A stretch of DNA of 64,000 nucleotides from Paracoccus lutimaris. GTDB taxonomy: Bacteria > Pseudomonadota > Alphaproteobacteria > Rhodobacterales > Rhodobacteraceae. Shown piece after piece: positions 56,777 to 64,000 of the stretch. The DNA lies in assembly GCF_003337565.1 (NCBI RefSeq), contig NZ_QPJL01000006.1, positions 1 through 64,000 of the forward strand, written 5' to 3'. How positions within the stretch are numbered: position 1 is the stretch's first letter; each line of letters starts with the position of its first letter. The translations under genes and the position numbers were made by a program. The notes beneath the pieces were generated by a model. That model was not told where the DNA came from and ran no database searches. It saw nothing but the letters and a program-made list of their open reading frames with translations.

Positions 56777-57504
56777 GCATTCGCTCCTGTGCGGACCATC
56801 TTGCCGCCGATGAAATGGATGCCGCATTCGGTCTTCTGGCTGCCGCGCCAGCGCCCGGCGCGGGGGTCCTCGCCCGGCTTGACGGGCGAGGTGCAGGGCG
56901 CGCAGCCGATCGAGGCATAGCCCTTGGCGACCAGCGGATGCCGGGGCAAGTTGTTTTCGGCCAGATAGTCCTGAACGTCCTGCGAACGCCAATGGGCCAG
57001 CGGATTGATCCGCAACCGCGAGGGGGCCTCGGATTCAAAGAATTGCAGCTCGGTCCGCTGCCCGCCCTGAAAGCGCTTGCGCCCGGTGATCCACGCGTCG
57101 AACTGCGACAGCTCGCGTTCCAGCGGGATGGTCTTGCGCAGATCGCAGCAGGCATCGGTGTTGAACTGGTGCAGCGTCCCGTCCGGATCGTTCAGCGCCA
57201 CCTCGCGTTCGGTCGCGCGCACGACGCGGACATTGGTCAGCTTCAGCTTTTCGGCAACCTCGACCTGATAGTCCAGGGTTTCCTGAAACAGCATCTGCGT
57301 GTCGATGAACAGGACCGGCGTGCCCGGCGCCACGACCGAGACCATGTGCAAAAGCACGACCGATTCAGATCCAAAGGACGACACCAGCGTCACCCGCCCC
57401 AGATCGGGGTCGTTCAACGCGCGGCGCAGGACCTCGGTCGCGGCGTGGTGCTTGTAGCGCTCGTTCAGGCGCGCGGCGCGGGCGTCCAGCGTCTGATCAA
57501 GCAT
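56773..57504 (-). CDS. cysH: adenylylsulfate (APS) reductase, assimilatory
   Basis: A 243-residue CysH that reduces activated sulfate to sulfite. The N-terminal nucleotide site is SSFGSESVVLLHM (about residues 42-54). The cysteines T-D-A-C-C-D-L-R-K and G-C-A-P-C-T-S-P, marking a [4Fe-4S] cluster, indicate the APS-using form, and the catalytic C-terminal E-C-G-I-H-F is present. It overlaps cysI by 8 bases and DUF934 by 4. Confidence 0.93.
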   Translation of the reverse strand: MLDQTLDARAARLNERYKHHAATEVLRRALNDPDLGRVTLVSSFGSESVVLLHMVSVVAPGTPVLFIDTQMLFQETLDYQVEVAEKLKLTNVRVVRATEREVALNDPDGTLHQFNTDACCDLRKTIPLERELSQFDAWITGRKRFQGGQRTELQFFESEAPSRLRINPLAHWRSQDVQDYLAENNLPRHPLVAKGYASIGCAPCTSPVKPGEDPRAGRWRGSQKTECGIHFIGGKMVRTGANA

Positions 57505-59152
57505 TGGCCGGATACAGCGCCGCCTTGAACGGCGCTACCCCCAGTCGGCGATAGGTGTCGATGAAGCGCTCATCCGGCGATTCGCGCAGTTCCAGATAGG
57601 CGTCGATCACCCGGTCGATGGCCGGGACCACCTCTTCGCCGGGGAAACCGGCGCCGGCACGCTCGCCAATGGCGGGAATGTCATAGCCGTCACCGCCCAG
57701 CGTGATCTGGTAGTTTTCGACACCCGCGCGATCCAGCCCCAGAATGCCGATATGGCCCAAGTGGTGATGGCCGCAGGCGTTGATGCAGCCCGAGATGCGG
57801 ATGTTGAACTTGCCGATCTCGTCCTCGAGGCCGCGGGCGCGGAAATGGTCGGCGATGTCCTGCGCCACCGGGATCGAGCGCGCCGTCGCCAGCGCGCAAT
57901 AATCCATGCCCGGGCAGGCGATGATGTCGCTGATCAGCCCGGCATTGGCGGTGGCAAGACCGGCCTCGCGCAGCGCCTCGTAAAGCGCGTAAAGGTCCGA
58001 CTTGTGGACATGCGGCAGGACCACGTTCTGGTCATGGGCGATGCGCAGGTCGCTATGGCCGAAACGCTCGGCCAGATCGGCCAGAAGCAGCATCTGTTCG
58101 GCGCTGGCATCGCCCGGCGTCTGGCCCGGCGCCTTGAAGGTCACGGTCACGCTGGCATAGCCCGCGACGCGATGCGCCAGCAGGTTGGTGTCGGTCCAGC
58201 TGCGGAAGGCCGGATGACGGGCGCGCTGCGCCTCATAGTCACCCTCGGGCGCGTCGCGGAAGGCGGGCGGGGCATAGACGTTCTTGAGATCGTTCAGCAG
58301 CGCCTGATCGACGCCGGTAAAGACCGCGCGGCGGTTCAGGAACTCGGCCTCGATTTCCTCGCGCATGACGTCCAGACCGCGCTCGGCCACGGTGATCTTG
58401 ATGCGCGCCTTGTATTTGTTGTCGCGCCGCCCGGCGAGGTTATAGGTCGAGATGATCGCCTCGACATAGGGCAGCAGGTCCGCCTCGGGCAGGAACTCGC
58501 GCACGACCTTGCCCAAAAGCGGCGTGCGGCCCAGCCCGCCGCCGATCCAGACCTGAAAGCCCAGCTCACCCGCGTCATTGGTGACCAGACGCAGCCCGAT
58601 ATCATGGGCGGCGATGACCGCGCGGTCCTGCTTGCCGCCCGAAATGGCGATCTTGAACTTGCGCGGCAGGAACTGGAATTCGCCGTGATCGGTGGACCAT
58701 TGGCGCAGCAGTTCGGCATAGGGGCGCGGGTCCGTCACCTCATCGGCAGCGGCACCGGCGAAGGCATCGGTGGTCACGTTGCGGATCGTGTTCCCCGAGG
58801 TCTGGATGGCATGCAGGCCCACATCGGCCAGCGCGTCCAGCATATCGGGAATATCCACCAGTTTCGGCCAGTTGAACTGGATGTTCTGGCGCGTGGTCCA
58901 ATGGCCGTAGCCCTTGTCCCATTTGCTGGCCAAAAGCGCCAGCGTGCGCATCTGGTCAGGGCTGATCGTGCCGTAAGGAATGGCCACGCGCAGCATATAG
59001 GCATGCAATTGCAGATAGACGCCGTTCATCAGCCGCAGCGGACGGAATTCGTCCTCGGTCAGGCTGCCGTTCAGGCGGCGTTCGACCTGACTGCGGAACT
59101 GGGCCGAGCGATGGCGCAGATATTCGTTATGCTGGGGACGGGCATCAAACAT
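57497..59152 (-). CDS. cysI: sulfite reductase hemoprotein
   Basis: A 551-residue nitrite/sulfite reductase with two ferredoxin-like and two catalytic repeats. The siroheme-[4Fe-4S] cysteines are C-P-G-M-D-Y-C (C-x5-C, about residues 415-421) and G-C-I-N-A-C-G (C-x3-C, about 455-461). In a cysteine-synthesis cluster it most likely reduces sulfite to sulfide. The ATG at 59152 is selected; the same frame upstream reads into DUF2849 out of its frame. No siroheme synthase gene (cysG) is visible in the window. Confidence 0.93.
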   Translation of the reverse strand: MFDARPQHNEYLRHRSAQFRSQVERRLNGSLTEDEFRPLRLMNGVYLQLHAYMLRVAIPYGTISPDQMRTLALLASKWDKGYGHWTTRQNIQFNWPKLVDIPDMLDALADVGLHAIQTSGNTIRNVTTDAFAGAAADEVTDPRPYAELLRQWSTDHGEFQFLPRKFKIAISGGKQDRAVIAAHDIGLRLVTNDAGELGFQVWIGGGLGRTPLLGKVVREFLPEADLLPYVEAIISTYNLAGRRDNKYKARIKITVAERGLDVMREEIEAEFLNRRAVFTGVDQALLNDLKNVYAPPAFRDAPEGDYEAQRARHPAFRSWTDTNLLAHRVAGYASVTVTFKAPGQTPGDASAEQMLLLADLAERFGHSDLRIAHDQNVVLPHVHKSDLYALYEALREAGLATANAGLISDIIACPGMDYCALATARSIPVAQDIADHFRARGLEDEIGKFNIRISGCINACGHHHLGHIGILGLDRAGVENYQITLGGDGYDIPAIGERAGAGFPGEEVVPAIDRVIDAYLELRESPDERFIDTYRRLGVAPFKAALYPANA

Positions 59153-59474
59153 TGCTGGCCTCGAGATCGGCTTGCTTGCCATGGAAATAGTTGGAGGGGC
59201 CCCGACGACGGAAGGCCTCGCGGAAATGGGTGGGCTCGGGGCGGCCATCCGCGCCCCGGCGGGCCTCGGCCAGATAGGGGCCGACGACGATATTGCCCTG
59301 TGCGATCGCCTCAAGCAGCGCGATTTCGGCAATGGCCTCGTCTTCGTAAAGCTGGGCCTCGCGCGGATCAGAGGTCCAGCCACCATCCTGCATCCACACG
59401 CAATGGCCCATGCGCAGGTCATTGGCGGTAATGACAGCGGGGGTTGCGGCGGAGGGGGTGAAGCCTTTGGACAT
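59145..59474 (-). CDS. DUF2849-family protein, first gene of the cys operon
   Basis: A 109-residue protein of the DUF2849 family found upstream of cysI in Rhodobacteraceae and relatives. Segments V-I-T-A-N-D-L-R-M-G-H-C-V (about residues 14-26) and FREAFRRRGPSNYFHGKQAD (about 84-103) are recognised. Role unknown; constant linkage suggests help with sulfite reduction. It overlaps cysI by 8 bases and starts the leftward cys transcript. Confidence 0.85.
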   Translation of the reverse strand: MSKGFTPSAATPAVITANDLRMGHCVWMQDGGWTSDPREAQLYEDEAIAEIALLEAIAQGNIVVGPYLAEARRGADGRPEPTHFREAFRRRGPSNYFHGKQADLEASNV

Positions 59475-59503
59475 GACCTTTGCCTTTCGTTTTCTCGTAA
59501 GGG

Positions 59504-59555
59504 AATATAGGAAAAAATCCCCCATATTGACGAGTAGGGGGAAAAAATAAGAAAC
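59504..59555. promoter_or_regulatory. AT-rich operator/promoter region of the divergent cys and Lrp/AsnC genes
   Basis: AATATAGG (59504-59511) and CCCATATT (59521-59528) form a near-palindrome (7 of 8). GGAAAAAAT occurs twice in direct orientation. CCCCC and GGGGG face each other across 13 bp. The minus strand has a TATATT that could be the cys operon -10, and the plus strand TTGACG (59527-59532). The likely ligand is the adjacent Lrp/AsnC regulator. Confidence 0.4.
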
Positions 59556-59597
59556 ATCTTCCAAGCCAAGCGTCGCGAGACAGGACCATATTTCAAA

Positions 59598-60080
59598 ATG
59601 ACCGCAGACCGACAAACACCGATCCGGCTGGACGAGACCGACCGGAAAATCCTGTCCCTGCTGCAGGAGGACGCGACCCTGTCGCTTGACGATATCGCGG
59701 CGCGGGTGGGGGCCTCCAAGACCCCGGTCTGGAACCGGATTCGCAAGCTGCGCGAGGCCGGCGTGATCCGGGCGCAGGTGGCTCTGCTGGACCCGGACGC
59801 GCTGGGGCTGGATGCCTGTTTCTTCGTGCTGATCCGCACCAGCGAGCACGATCCCGACTGGGCGCGGCGCTTCCTGTCCGCGGTGCGGGCGCGCCCCGAA
59901 GTGCTGGAGGCGCATCGGCTGGCCGGGGATATCGACTATATCCTGAAGGTCCGGGTCAGCAATGCCCGCGCCTATGACCGCTTCTATCAGGCGCTGATTT
60001 CCGAGGTGAAGATCCACAATGTCACCGCGCTTTTGTCCATGGAGGAGCTGAAGGCGACAACCATGCTGCCTTTGGGCTGA
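59598..60080 (+). CDS. Lrp/AsnC-family transcriptional regulator
   Basis: A 160-residue regulator with an N-terminal helix-turn-helix (about residues 10-60, LDDIAARVGASKTPVWNRIR) and a C-terminal RAM/AsnC ligand domain (about 75-150). Divergent placement from the cys block suggests it controls those genes and itself, perhaps sensing cysteine or another amino acid; this is inference. No clear ribosome site stands before the ATG, which could indicate a modest translation rate. Confidence 0.88.
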   Translation: MTADRQTPIRLDETDRKILSLLQEDATLSLDDIAARVGASKTPVWNRIRKLREAGVIRAQVALLDPDALGLDACFFVLIRTSEHDPDWARRFLSAVRARPEVLEAHRLAGDIDYILKVRVSNARAYDRFYQALISEVKIHNVTALLSMEELKATTMLPLG

Positions 60081-60096
60081 CGGCGCGGGCGGCATG

Positions 60097-60119
60097 GATA
60101 TTTGGATGAAGAAGAAAGT
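60097..60119 (+). repeat. 3'-end repeat element, copy F (variant)
   Basis: GGATATTTGGATGAAGAAGA plus AAG: the same GGATATTTGG core with a changed right half and no CCCCC. It lies 16 bp after the regulator stop, co-oriented, between convergent genes. Confidence 0.55.
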
Positions 60120-60131
60120 CAGGCGCGGCGT

Positions 60132-61235
60132 TTAGCCTGCGGCCTTCAGGGCGCGTGGCAGGGCTTCGGCGAAGGCGTCGAGTTCCGCCCCGGGTCCGCA
60201 GGAGACGCGGATGCAGCGATCCATGGGCGCGACGCCCGGCATGCGGGCGAAGATGCCCTCGGCGTCCAGTGCGGCAAGGACGCGGCGGGCATGGGCGCCG
60301 TCGCGCCCGCAATCGATGGCAACGAAATTCGTGGCCGAGGGCAGCGGCGTCAGGCCGTTTTCCTGTGCGATTGCGCCGATGCGGGTGCGGGCATGGGCGA
60401 CTTGCGCGCGGATATGGGCCAGCCAGTCCTGATCCTCGAGCGCGGCCAGCGCGCCGGCCTGTCCGATGCGGTTCAGGCCGAAATGGTTGCGGATGCGGTC
60501 AAAGCCCGCGATCAGTTCCGCCGGGCCGATGGCATAGCCGACGCGCGCGCCCGCCATGGCATAGGCTTTCGAGAAGGTGCGAAAGCGGATGGCGCGGGCA
60601 TCCTCGGGGTCGATCCGGGGGATGGCATCATCGGGGGCGAATTCGGCGTAAGCCTCGTCGAGGACCAGAAGGCTGGATGCGGGCAGGTCGTCCAGCATCG
60701 CGGTGATGCGCGTGCCCGGATGCCAGCTGCCCATCGGGTTGTCGGGATTGGCCAGATAGACCAGCCTTGCGCCGGTTTCCCGCGCGGCGCGGGTCAGGGC
60801 GGAAGGATCCTCGGCATCGTCCAGATAAGGGACCTTGTGGAGGACGCCCCCAAAGCCCGCGACGTGATAGTTGAAGGTCGGATAGGCGCCGTCCGAGGTC
60901 ACCACCCCCTGCCCCGGCGCCACCATCAGCCGCACCAAGAGGCCCAGAAGCCCGTCGATCCCCTCGCCCAGCATGATGTTTTCGGGGGCGGTGCCGTGAT
61001 GGCGGGCCAGCGCGTGGCGCAGGTCGTGGCTGTCGGGATCGCCGTATTTCCAGACCTCGCTTGCCGCCCTGGCCATCGCCGCGATGGCGAGGGGTGAGGG
61101 GCCAAAGCCGTTCTCATTGGCGCCAAGCCGGGCGCGGAAGGGCGCGCCGCGCCGCGCCTCAAGCGTCTCGGGGCCGGTGAAGGGGACCGTCGCGGGCAGC
61201 GCGGCAGGGATCGGGGCGAAGCGAAAGCGGGTCAT
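60132..61235 (-). CDS. hisC: histidinol-phosphate aminotransferase-like (class I/II)
   Basis: A 367-residue PLP enzyme of the HisC type. It has L-G-A-N-E-N-G-F-G-P-S-P near the N-terminus, Y-L-A-N-P-D-N-P-M-G (about residues 162-171), the PLP lysine in R-T-F-S-K-A-Y-A-M-A-G (about 222-232) and a late R-V-S-C-G. Such enzymes transaminate histidinol phosphate, and some act on aromatic amino acids. With no other his genes nearby it may be a second paralogue with a broader role. The ATG at 61235 is preferred over the frame extending to 61271. Confidence 0.85.
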   Translation of the reverse strand: MTRFRFAPIPAALPATVPFTGPETLEARRGAPFRARLGANENGFGPSPLAIAAMARAASEVWKYGDPDSHDLRHALARHHGTAPENIMLGEGIDGLLGLLVRLMVAPGQGVVTSDGAYPTFNYHVAGFGGVLHKVPYLDDAEDPSALTRAARETGARLVYLANPDNPMGSWHPGTRITAMLDDLPASSLLVLDEAYAEFAPDDAIPRIDPEDARAIRFRTFSKAYAMAGARVGYAIGPAELIAGFDRIRNHFGLNRIGQAGALAALEDQDWLAHIRAQVAHARTRIGAIAQENGLTPLPSATNFVAIDCGRDGAHARRVLAALDAEGIFARMPGVAPMDRCIRVSCGPGAELDAFAEALPRALKAAG

Positions 61236-61292
61236 ATGCGCAGGAAAATCCCATTCGGGGCATGCGCGCAAGCCCCCTGCGCCATGCGGGGC

Positions 61293-61415
61293 TCAGGCGT
61301 CCTTGTCGCGGCCTTCCAGCATGCGGCGGTCCTCGTCCAGTTCCAGCCACATCGCGTTCAGCACCGCGAAACCCGCCGCCAGCGGCAGTCCCAGCATCCA
61401 TGCGAAATACCACAT
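61293..61415 (-). CDS. cydX: CydX, small subunit of cytochrome bd oxidase
   Basis: A 40-residue membrane peptide 12 bp after cydB: MWYFAWMLGLPLAAGFAVLN is one helix, followed by the acidic AMWLELDEDRRMLEGRDKDA. The M-W-Y-F-A-W start and Glu-rich tail match CydX/YbgT, which stabilises the bd-oxidase haems. Confidence 0.9.
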   Translation of the reverse strand: MWYFAWMLGLPLAAGFAVLNAMWLELDEDRRMLEGRDKDA

Positions 61416-61427
61416 GCGCGTGTCCTT

Positions 61428-62591
61428 TCAGTAGGCGTGCGTGTCGGGGTTCTCGACCTCGTCCGGGGTCACCTTGCCCCAGAGAACGCGGTAAACCCAG
61501 GCCGTATAGACCATGATCAGCGGCAAGAAGATCGCGCCGCCCACCAGCATCACGAACAGCGTCAGATGCGAGGACGAGGCATCCCAAACCGAAAGCGAGC
61601 TGTCGGGATGGGTGTTCGAGGGCAGGATGAAGGGAAACATCACCAGCCCGACCGAGGCGATCATGCCAAAGCCGCCCAGTTGCGCCCAGCCCAGAGGCGA
61701 CAATTCCCCCCGCCGGCCGATGGCGCGCCATGCCATGAGCGTGCCAAGCACCCCCAGCACCGGCGCAATCGCGATCCACGGGCGTTCGGCATAGGCGGTC
61801 AGCCAGCTGCCGCCATGCGTGACCTGATGCAGCAAGGGGTTCGAGGGGCCGTCATGGGGCGGCTCGGTCACGAAGCCGTAGCCCTGAATGCCATAGGCCA
61901 GCCAGATCCCGGCCAGCAGATAGCCCGCCAGCGCCAGCAATGCCGCCGGACGGCCGATGGCGCGGGCACGGTCCTGAATGACGCCCTCGGTCTTCAGGAC
62001 CAGCCAGCCGGCGCCCAGCATCACCGCCATCGCCAGCGAGACCAGCCCGCAAAGCAGCGCGAAGGGCCGCAAGAGGCCGAAAAGCTTGCCGAAAAGCCCG
62101 CCCTCATAGACCGGCATCAGGTCGGGGGTCAGGTGAAAGGGCACCCCCAGAAGGACATTGCCCACCGCCACCCCGAACAAAAGCGCCGGGACAAAGCCGC
62201 CGATGAACAGCGCCCGGTCCCACATTGCCCGCCAGCGCGTCCCCTCGCGCTTGCTGCGATACTTGAAGGCCACCGGCCGCAGGATCAGCGCCGTCAGGAT
62301 CAGGAACATGGCCATATAAAAGCCCGAGAAACTGATCGCATAAAGCGGCGGCCATGCCGCAAAGATCGAGCCGCCGCCCAGAATGAACCAGACCTGATTG
62401 CCCTCCCAGACCGGGCCGACGGTGTTGATGACCACGCGGCGTTCCAGATCGGTGCGGGCGACAAAGGGCAAAAGCATCCCCGTGCCCATGTCGAAACCAT
62501 CGGTCAGCGCGAATGCGATCAGCATGACCCCGATCAGCAGCCACCAGACCACGCGCAGGAACTCAAAGGGAACCAGCTCGAACAGGATCAT
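61428..62591 (-). CDS. cydB: cytochrome bd ubiquinol oxidase subunit II
   Basis: A 387-residue inner-membrane protein with about nine helices, partner of CydA. The N-terminal block F-A-L-T-D-G-F-D-M-G-T-G-M-L (about residues 27-40) and GPVWEGNQVWFILGGGSIFA (about 59-78) are typical. The ATG overlaps the cydA stop by 4 bases. Confidence 0.95.
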   Translation of the reverse strand: MILFELVPFEFLRVVWWLLIGVMLIAFALTDGFDMGTGMLLPFVARTDLERRVVINTVGPVWEGNQVWFILGGGSIFAAWPPLYAISFSGFYMAMFLILTALILRPVAFKYRSKREGTRWRAMWDRALFIGGFVPALLFGVAVGNVLLGVPFHLTPDLMPVYEGGLFGKLFGLLRPFALLCGLVSLAMAVMLGAGWLVLKTEGVIQDRARAIGRPAALLALAGYLLAGIWLAYGIQGYGFVTEPPHDGPSNPLLHQVTHGGSWLTAYAERPWIAIAPVLGVLGTLMAWRAIGRRGELSPLGWAQLGGFGMIASVGLVMFPFILPSNTHPDSSLSVWDASSSHLTLFVMLVGGAIFLPLIMVYTAWVYRVLWGKVTPDEVENPDTHAY

Positions 62592-64000
62592 TTCGCCACC
62601 TCCGCCCGGCCGGAAAGCCGGTTTTCATGCCGTTGCATCCAGTCCTCGGTCAGGGCGACATCCTCATGCGGGCCCTTGCGGATGTATTTGAACATCAAGC
62701 CCATCTCGACCACGAACAGCGCCGAATACAGCAGCACAAAGCCCGCCAGCGTCACCGCCACCTCGGCCACGCTCAGGTGGCTGACGGATAGCGCGGTGGG
62801 CAGGACCTCGGCCACGGTCCAGGGCTGGCGGCCATATTCGGCGACGATCCAGCCCATTTCGATGGCGATCCATGGCGCGGGCGTCGCGATCACCGCCAGC
62901 CACAGCGCCCATCTGGGAAAGCTCATCCGGCGGAACGAGGCGCGCCAGAAGAAATAGCCCATCATGCAGAGCATGCCAAAGCCCAGACCGACCATGATGC
63001 GGAAGGCCCAAAAAATCGGCCAGACATGCGGGACGGTATCGGCGGCGGCCTGCGAGATCTGTTCCTCGGTCGCCTGACGGGGGTCCTCGACCCGGGTTTT
63101 CAGCAAAAGCGCATAGCCAAGGTCGTGTTCATGCCGACGAAAGCGGGCGATCAGCGCGGGATCGACGCCGCTGTCGCGCTGCGCCTGGATCTGCATCATC
63201 AGGTCATAGGCGACGATGCCATTGCGCACCCGGTCATGGGCGCGCGTCACCAACTGGTCGATGCCGGCGATTTCCTGCGTCAGCGAGCGGGTGCCGATCA
63301 GGCCCATCACATAGGGGATATGGATCGCCCATTTCGTCTCATGCGTGGTCTGATCGGGAAATCCGAACAGGGTAAAGCTGGCGGGGGCGGGTTCGGTTTC
63401 CCACATGGCCTCGATGGCGGCCATCTTCATCTTCTGGTTTTCGCTCGCGTCATAGCCGGATTCGTCGCCCAGAACGATCACCGACATGACCCCTGCCAGC
63501 CCAAAGGCCGAGGCCACTGCGATCGAGCGCCGCGCCAGCTGGATATGCCGCCCCTTGAGCAGATACCACGACGAGACCCCCAGCACGAAAACCGAGCCGC
63601 AGACATATCCCGCGCTGACTGTATGGACGAATTTCGCCTGCGCCACCGGGTTCAGGGCGACATCGAAAAAGCTGGTCAGTTCCATCCGCATGGTGATGGG
63701 GTTGAACTGCGCGCCGACCGGGAACTGCATCCAGCCATTGGCGATCAGGATCCACAGCGCCGAGAAGTTCGTGGCGATCGCCACCAGCCAGCCCACCATC
63801 AGATGCGCGCGCTTGCTGAGCCGGTCCCAGCCAAAGAACCACAGGCCGACAAAGGTCGCCTCCATGAAGAAGGCCATCAGCCCCTCCATCGCCAGTGGCG
63901 CGCCGAAGATGTCGCCGACATAATGCGAATAATAGGCCCAGTTCATGCCGAACTGGAATTCCATGGTGATGCCGGTGGCGACACCGATGGCGAAGTTGAT
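62588..64000 (-). CDS. cydA: cytochrome bd ubiquinol oxidase subunit I, 5' end missing
   Basis: 470 residues are in the window; the gene runs past its right edge. The frame continues upstream of the ATG at 63964 as I-N-F-A-I-G-V-A-T-G-I-T, so that ATG is internal. Typical features: G-M-N-W-A-Y-Y-S, the quinol-site K-M-A-A-I-E-A-M-W-E-T (Lys and Glu as in E. coli), and G-R-Q-P-W-T-V late in the protein. The Q-loop region between them appears nearer to the long (E. coli-like) than the short CIO type, an estimate from length. High-affinity terminal oxidase for low oxygen. Confidence 0.95.
   Translation of the reverse strand: MNFAIGVATGITMEFQFGMNWAYYSHYVGDIFGAPLAMEGLMAFFMEATFVGLWFFGWDRLSKRAHLMVGWLVAIATNFSALWILIANGWMQFPVGAQFNPITMRMELTSFFDVALNPVAQAKFVHTVSAGYVCGSVFVLGVSSWYLLKGRHIQLARRSIAVASAFGLAGVMSVIVLGDESGYDASENQKMKMAAIEAMWETEPAPASFTLFGFPDQTTHETKWAIHIPYVMGLIGTRSLTQEIAGIDQLVTRAHDRVRNGIVAYDLMMQIQAQRDSGVDPALIARFRRHEHDLGYALLLKTRVEDPRQATEEQISQAAADTVPHVWPIFWAFRIMVGLGFGMLCMMGYFFWRASFRRMSFPRWALWLAVIATPAPWIAIEMGWIVAEYGRQPWTVAEVLPTALSVSHLSVAEVAVTLAGFVLLYSALFVVEMGLMFKYIRKGPHEDVALTEDWMQRHENRLSGRAEVAK

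Noticed and set aside
59475..59839. Extension of the cysI frame upstream through DUF2849 into the regulator
   Set aside because: The cysI-frame translation there is not related to sulfite reductase; DUF2849 occupies a different frame with proper overlap.
1..64000. tRNA, rRNA, CRISPR, riboswitch or prophage features
   Set aside because: Gaps between genes are short, and none shows cloverleaf, spacer-repeat or known aptamer patterns by eye; a covariance-model scan would be needed to exclude small RNAs.

Overview
The window is 64 kb of GC-rich alphaproteobacterial chromosome. Gene content and order point to a Rhodobacteraceae member, most likely Paracoccus or a close relative. The clues are a fused phaAB Na+/H+ antiporter gene, the DUF2849-cysI-cysH-DUF934-fpr sulfite reduction block, a HutF/HutG-type histidine pathway, FtsH read from a TTG codon and a cydABX oxidase. 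Genus assignment is inference. The DNA is almost fully coding and looks like core chromosome. I see no tRNA, rRNA, CRISPR or prophage. The only mobile-element trace is a probable IS21-like end at the extreme left edge.

Layout. 1-9.3 kb: IS end, ygfZ and an exporter ABC protein (-); a class V aminotransferase (+); exbB-exbD-tonB (+); a CNNM/CorC-type membrane protein (-); a patatin phospholipase (+). 9.3-23.2 kb: a histidine utilisation locus. A leftward run hutI-hutH-hutG-CoA transferase-acyl-CoA dehydrogenase-hutU continues into a polar amino acid ABC transporter and an old yellow enzyme. It diverges from hutF-hutC, and the 95-bp gap holds a duplicated 17-bp operator-like sequence. 23.2-28.2 kb: inositol-phosphatase-like gene, EamA permease, lytic transglycosylase, dapA. 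28.2-34.6 kb: pha (mrp-type) antiporter operon with a frameshifted small membrane gene at its tail. 34.7-38.2 kb: ruvC-ruvA-htpX-ruvB-thioesterase. 38.3-48.4 kb: chorismate mutase, a 26-codon membrane-peptide gene with its own terminator, then ybgC, tolQ-tolR-tolA-tolB-pal-cpoB-tilS-ftsH read leftward. 48.5-55.4 kb: an unknown gene, scoAB, DUF488, ggt, topA. 55.5-60.1 kb: fpr, DUF934, cysH, cysI, DUF2849 and a divergent Lrp/AsnC regulator. 60.1-64 kb: hisC, cydX, cydB and partial cydA.

How the genes work together. The hut genes convert histidine through urocanate, imidazolonepropionate, formiminoglutamate and formylglutamate to glutamate plus formate, with uptake by the adjacent ABC system. 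The most interesting feature is a CaiB-type CoA-transferase and an acyl-CoA dehydrogenase embedded, with 4-base overlaps, between hutG and hutU. No classical hut step uses CoA. I propose that the pair feeds imidazolepropionate into the pathway by dehydrogenating its CoA ester to urocanyl-CoA. A second point of interest is a recurrent 3'-end element (GC hairpin followed by CCCCCGGGATATTTGGACAT-GAAAGAAG) found five to six times, mostly just after stop codons.
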